From: Campylobacterota bacterium
GTDB lineage: Bacteria; Campylobacterota; Campylobacteria; Campylobacterales; Sulfurovaceae
Direction of reading: 5' to 3'
DNA length: 6,488 bases
NCBI GenBank assembly: GCA_022600655.1
Contig: JAHZJZ010000103.1
Coordinates: 1 to 6,488 of the forward strand
Both the position numbers and the translations under genes were made by a program. Below are positions 4,991-6,488 of the stretch, piece by piece. A model generated the notes under the pieces. That model did not search any database and was not told the origin of the DNA. It worked only from the letters and a program-made list of their open reading frames with translations. Positions within the stretch are counted from its first letter, which is position 1, and each line of letters begins with the position of its first letter.

Positions 4991-6190
4991 TTATTTGTTG
5001 ACTATTGTGCCTTTAAGCTTATCTAGATAATCAGACCATTGTTGCATCATATCTATTCTTTCATCTAAGTGTTCTGCGTGATTGTAAACAGCCCTAACCC
5101 TATTGGATTGTGTATGTGCAAGTTGACGTTCAATAACATCATCTTTAAAGCCTAATTCATTAAGCCTTGTTGATGCCATATGTCTGAAGCCGTGTGTTGT
5201 AAACTGGTCTTTGTTAAAACCCAAGCTACGTATTGAATTAAGAAGTGATGCAGTGGTGATGCTTTTGTTCTTATTCATAGGGCTTGGGAATACAAACTGA
5301 CTACCTGTTTGAATGCGACTAAGCTCTCTGAGAATATCTGAGACTTGATTACTTAAAGGCACTATGTGACTTAGTTTCATCTTCATCCTTTCACCATCAA
5401 TACGAATCAATTTATCGTTGAAATCAATCTCATTCCAAGTCAATCCAACCAGTTCTCCTGGTCTTAAGAATAAATGAGGTGCAAGTATTAGTGCTGTTCT
5501 TACTTGGTAACTGCCTTTATGACCATCTATTGTTCTGAGTAAAAAGCCTATTTCTTTTGGGTCTGTAATAGTGGAGTAGTGTTGTTGGTTCTTTTTCTTG
5601 AAGACATCTCTAGGCAAATCCCTAACAGGATTAACAGTTATGCAGCCCATTCCAACGGCGTATGAGAATACACGACTAGCAATACCTTTTATCTTTTCCA
5701 GTGTATCAAGTAAACCCCTCTGCTCAATCTTCTTTAACAATCCAAGCATATCTGGAGTAGTTACCTCATTTATTAGCTTACTACCTATGAAGGGTAGAAG
5801 ATAGCATTCAGCTCGCTGTTTCACATCGTTAGCATAGTCATTAGACCATTCATCTTTCTTGTTGTTGTGCCATTCTACAAACACATTGCTGAAAGACTTA
5901 CCGTTTAAAGTTTCTTTTGATTTAGTTTCTTTAGGATTAATACCTTGAATAAGAAGTTGCCTACTAGCATCTCTTGCTTGCCTAGCATCGAGTAATGACA
6001 TTGCTGGATAGTGACCAAGTGTAATCATTGTCGCTTTATTATTGTATCTGTAACGGTACCGCCAAATCCTACTGCCACTAACAGCAACCTCAATAGCTAA
6101 TCCATTTGAATCAGCTATTCGATACAACTTATCCATTGGCTTGAGATTCCTAAGTCTAGTATCGTTTAACTGCTTGTGAGTAGATTTCAT
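4991..6190 (-). CDS. int: P4-type tyrosine integrase
   Basis: This site-specific recombinase inserts and excises the element at the ssrA 3' end. From ATG at 6190 it has 399 residues, the usual P4-integrase length. The N-terminal DUF4102-type arm-binding domain (about 5-90) contains RNLKPMDKLYRIAD, LAIEV and YRYNNKATMITLGHYP. The SAM-like core-binding domain spans about 97-190. The catalytic domain carries R243 (LRPGEL), K272, H333 and R336 (HGFRH), H359 (LAH) and nucleophile Y369, a complete tyrosine-recombinase set. The open frame continues upstream to 6391, but that part reads through the attachment site and the ssrA tail, so the start at 6190 is preferred. Ribosome-binding is weak. The start codon lies among putative arm sites, suggesting the protein represses its own promoter. 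It is first in an apparent operon with the GIY-YIG gene. Confidence 0.95.
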   Translation of the reverse strand: MKSTHKQLNDTRLRNLKPMDKLYRIADSNGLAIEVAVSGSRIWRYRYRYNNKATMITLGHYPAMSLLDARQARDASRQLLIQGINPKETKSKETLNGKSFSNVFVEWHNNKKDEWSNDYANDVKQRAECYLLPFIGSKLINEVTTPDMLGLLKKIEQRGLLDTLEKIKGIASRVFSYAVGMGCITVNPVRDLPRDVFKKKNQQHYSTITDPKEIGFLLRTIDGHKGSYQVRTALILAPHLFLRPGELVGLTWNEIDFNDKLIRIDGERMKMKLSHIVPLSNQVSDILRELSRIQTGSQFVFPSPMNKNKSITTASLLNSIRSLGFNKDQFTTHGFRHMASTRLNELGFKDDVIERQLAHTQSNRVRAVYNHAEHLDERIDMMQQWSDYLDKLKGTIVNK

Positions 6191-6236
6191 ACGAATATGA
6201 GTATAATTACATCGTCTACTCACTATTATACTCACT
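6175..6236. repeat. Putative integrase arm-type sites, right end
   Basis: TACTCACT occurs directly repeated at 6217-6224 and 6229-6236, 12 bp apart, the same spacing and orientation as TACTCACA at the left end (2228 and 2240). TGTGAGTAGATT (6175-6186) is the exact inverse of the left 12-mer, and a partial inverted copy, TGAGTA, sits at 6198-6203. The cluster covers the integrase start and its -10 region. Confidence 0.6.
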
Positions 6237-6256
6237 CTTGTGTAAGATTCTGTAAG
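6225..6256 (-). promoter_or_regulatory. Candidate integrase promoter overlapping arm sites
   Basis: A consensus TATAAT (6230-6225, minus strand) lies 34 bp before the integrase ATG. Upstream CTTACA (6256-6251) resembles a -35, but the 20-bp spacer is long. The -10 lies between and partly within the two TACTCACT repeats, so bound integrase or AlpA would affect it directly. A second TATAAT at 6326-6321, nearer the attachment site, is an alternative. Confidence 0.4.
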
Positions 6257-6287
6257 AAGAACTGATAAATAGTGAGAGACAAATAAC

Positions 6288-6319
6288 ACTAAAACTCTTA
6301 ATATATAAGGATTTTTAGT
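6288..6319 (-). terminator. Hairpin just after ssrA, possible element-supplied terminator
   Basis: ACTAAAA (6288-6294) pairs with TTTTAGT (6313-6319), with an inner CTTA/TAAG stem (6297-6300/6306-6309). Insertion separated ssrA from its native downstream sequence, so the element must supply a new end for the transcript. The stem is AT-rich and the T-tract after it is poor (GTTATTT), so support is modest. Confidence 0.3.
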
Positions 6320-6346
6320 TATTATAAGATGTGGTGATATGTAATA

Positions 6347-6363
6347 TTGGTGGAGATGGCGGG
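6347..6363. repeat. ssrA-proximal attachment-site repeat
   Basis: TTGGTGGAGATGGCGGG covers one flanking base plus the last 16 nt of ssrA (CCA, acceptor strand and part of the T-arm) and is identical to 2150-2166. Insertion here keeps the tmRNA 3' end intact, as is usual for RNA-gene-targeting integrases. Confidence 0.9.
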
Positions 6364-6488
6364 GATCGAACCCGCGTCCGAAAACCTTCAAACAAAGAGT
6401 CTACATGCTTAGCTTGGTCTATTTGAGTTAGCCACCTATCACCCGACCATCAGGGATATAAGGAGCGATTTCCTAAAGTTTTAACCGA
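6348..6488 (-). ncRNA. ssrA: tmRNA (ssrA), 3' portion
   Basis: tmRNA rescues stalled ribosomes by acting first as tRNA-Ala and then as an mRNA for a degradation tag. Only the last 141 nt are in the window; the 5' acceptor strand and the tag-coding part lie beyond 6488. The minus strand ends GACGCGGGTTCGATCCCCGC, then CATCTCCACCA. This gives the T-stem GCGGG/CCCGC (6375-6371 and 6364-6360), a TTCGATC loop and an encoded CCA (6350-6348). The preceding TTTCGGACGCGGGTTCGA block is the highly conserved tmRNA signature. The gene is the integration target of the adjacent element and its 3' end is preserved. Confidence 0.95.

Larger units (their letters stand above)
2150..6363. mobile_element. Small integrated element in ssrA (about 4.2 kb, satellite- or plasmid-like)
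   Basis: The element is bounded by exact 17-bp copies of the ssrA 3' end, giving a unit of 4197 bp from one repeat start to the other. The integrase is the gene nearest ssrA, transcribed away from it, which is the standard layout for tmRNA-targeting islands. Contents are integrase, GIY-YIG protein, AlpA-like regulator, a small unknown protein, an HUH replication-type protein and a lipoprotein. There is no capsid, terminase, relaxase-size or type IV secretion gene, so transfer would need a helper. All genes look intact, and both attachment repeats and both sets of putative arm sites are present, so it may still be able to excise. Phage satellite and integrated rolling-circle plasmid are both compatible readings. 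Confidence 0.85.

Noticed and set aside
5598..5804. Open frame on the plus strand inside the integrase gene
   Set aside because: It is antisense to the core of a well-supported integrase and has no independent support.
6191..6391. Upstream extension of the integrase frame to a start at 6391 (466 residues)
   Set aside because: The extra 67 residues read through the attachment site and the ssrA 3' end and show no integrase similarity. The recognised P4-integrase N-terminus begins at the ATG at 6190, giving the usual length.

Overview
The window is AT-rich bacterial DNA, probably from a gammaproteobacterium. The evidence is a RelE toxin very close to the E. coli protein, a P4-type tyrosine integrase, an AlpA regulator and a proteobacterial-type tmRNA 3' end. 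I cannot name a genus from the sequence.

The central object is a small integrated mobile element of about 4.2 kb, inserted at the 3' end of ssrA (tmRNA). The last 141 nt of ssrA lie on the minus strand at 6348-6488. The 17-bp sequence TTGGTGGAGATGGCGGG that ends ssrA (6347-6363) recurs exactly at 2150-2166, so both attachment-site repeats are inside the window. Just inside each end sits a pair of directly repeated TACTCAC[A/T] octamers 12 bp apart, which look like integrase arm-binding sites.

Inside the element, leftward from ssrA, the minus strand carries a P4-type integrase (4991-6190) and, 20 bp after it, a GIY-YIG nuclease-like protein (4440-4970). The plus strand carries an AlpA-type regulator (3206-3406), an overlapping small protein of unknown function (3396-3692) and a YagK/YfjJ/inovirus-Gp2-type protein with an HUH motif, probably a rolling-circle-type replication initiator (3835-4443). 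A predicted lipoprotein (2420-2920) is transcribed divergently from alpA. No capsid, packaging or conjugation gene is visible. The element therefore looks like a minimal integrate/excise/replicate unit (a phage satellite or integrated plasmid-like element) with two cargo candidates, the GIY-YIG protein and the lipoprotein.

Left of the element (1-2149) is the DNA that followed ssrA before insertion, or an older neighbouring island. It holds a RelE toxin with all expected catalytic residues and an antitoxin gene broken by one extra base in a five-G run. A 42-bp near-perfect palindrome, probably the toxin-antitoxin operator, abuts the antitoxin start and ends 4 bp from the attachment repeat. At the far left is a 513-residue protein with four zinc-ribbon modules at an exact 70-residue spacing, a Vsr-like nuclease domain and a fifth zinc ribbon.

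The 2167-2419 gap carries the left arm sites and a G-rich hairpin. The 2921-3205 gap carries divergent promoters and a chain of hairpins ending in an apparent anti-Shine-Dalgarno pairing upstream of alpA.
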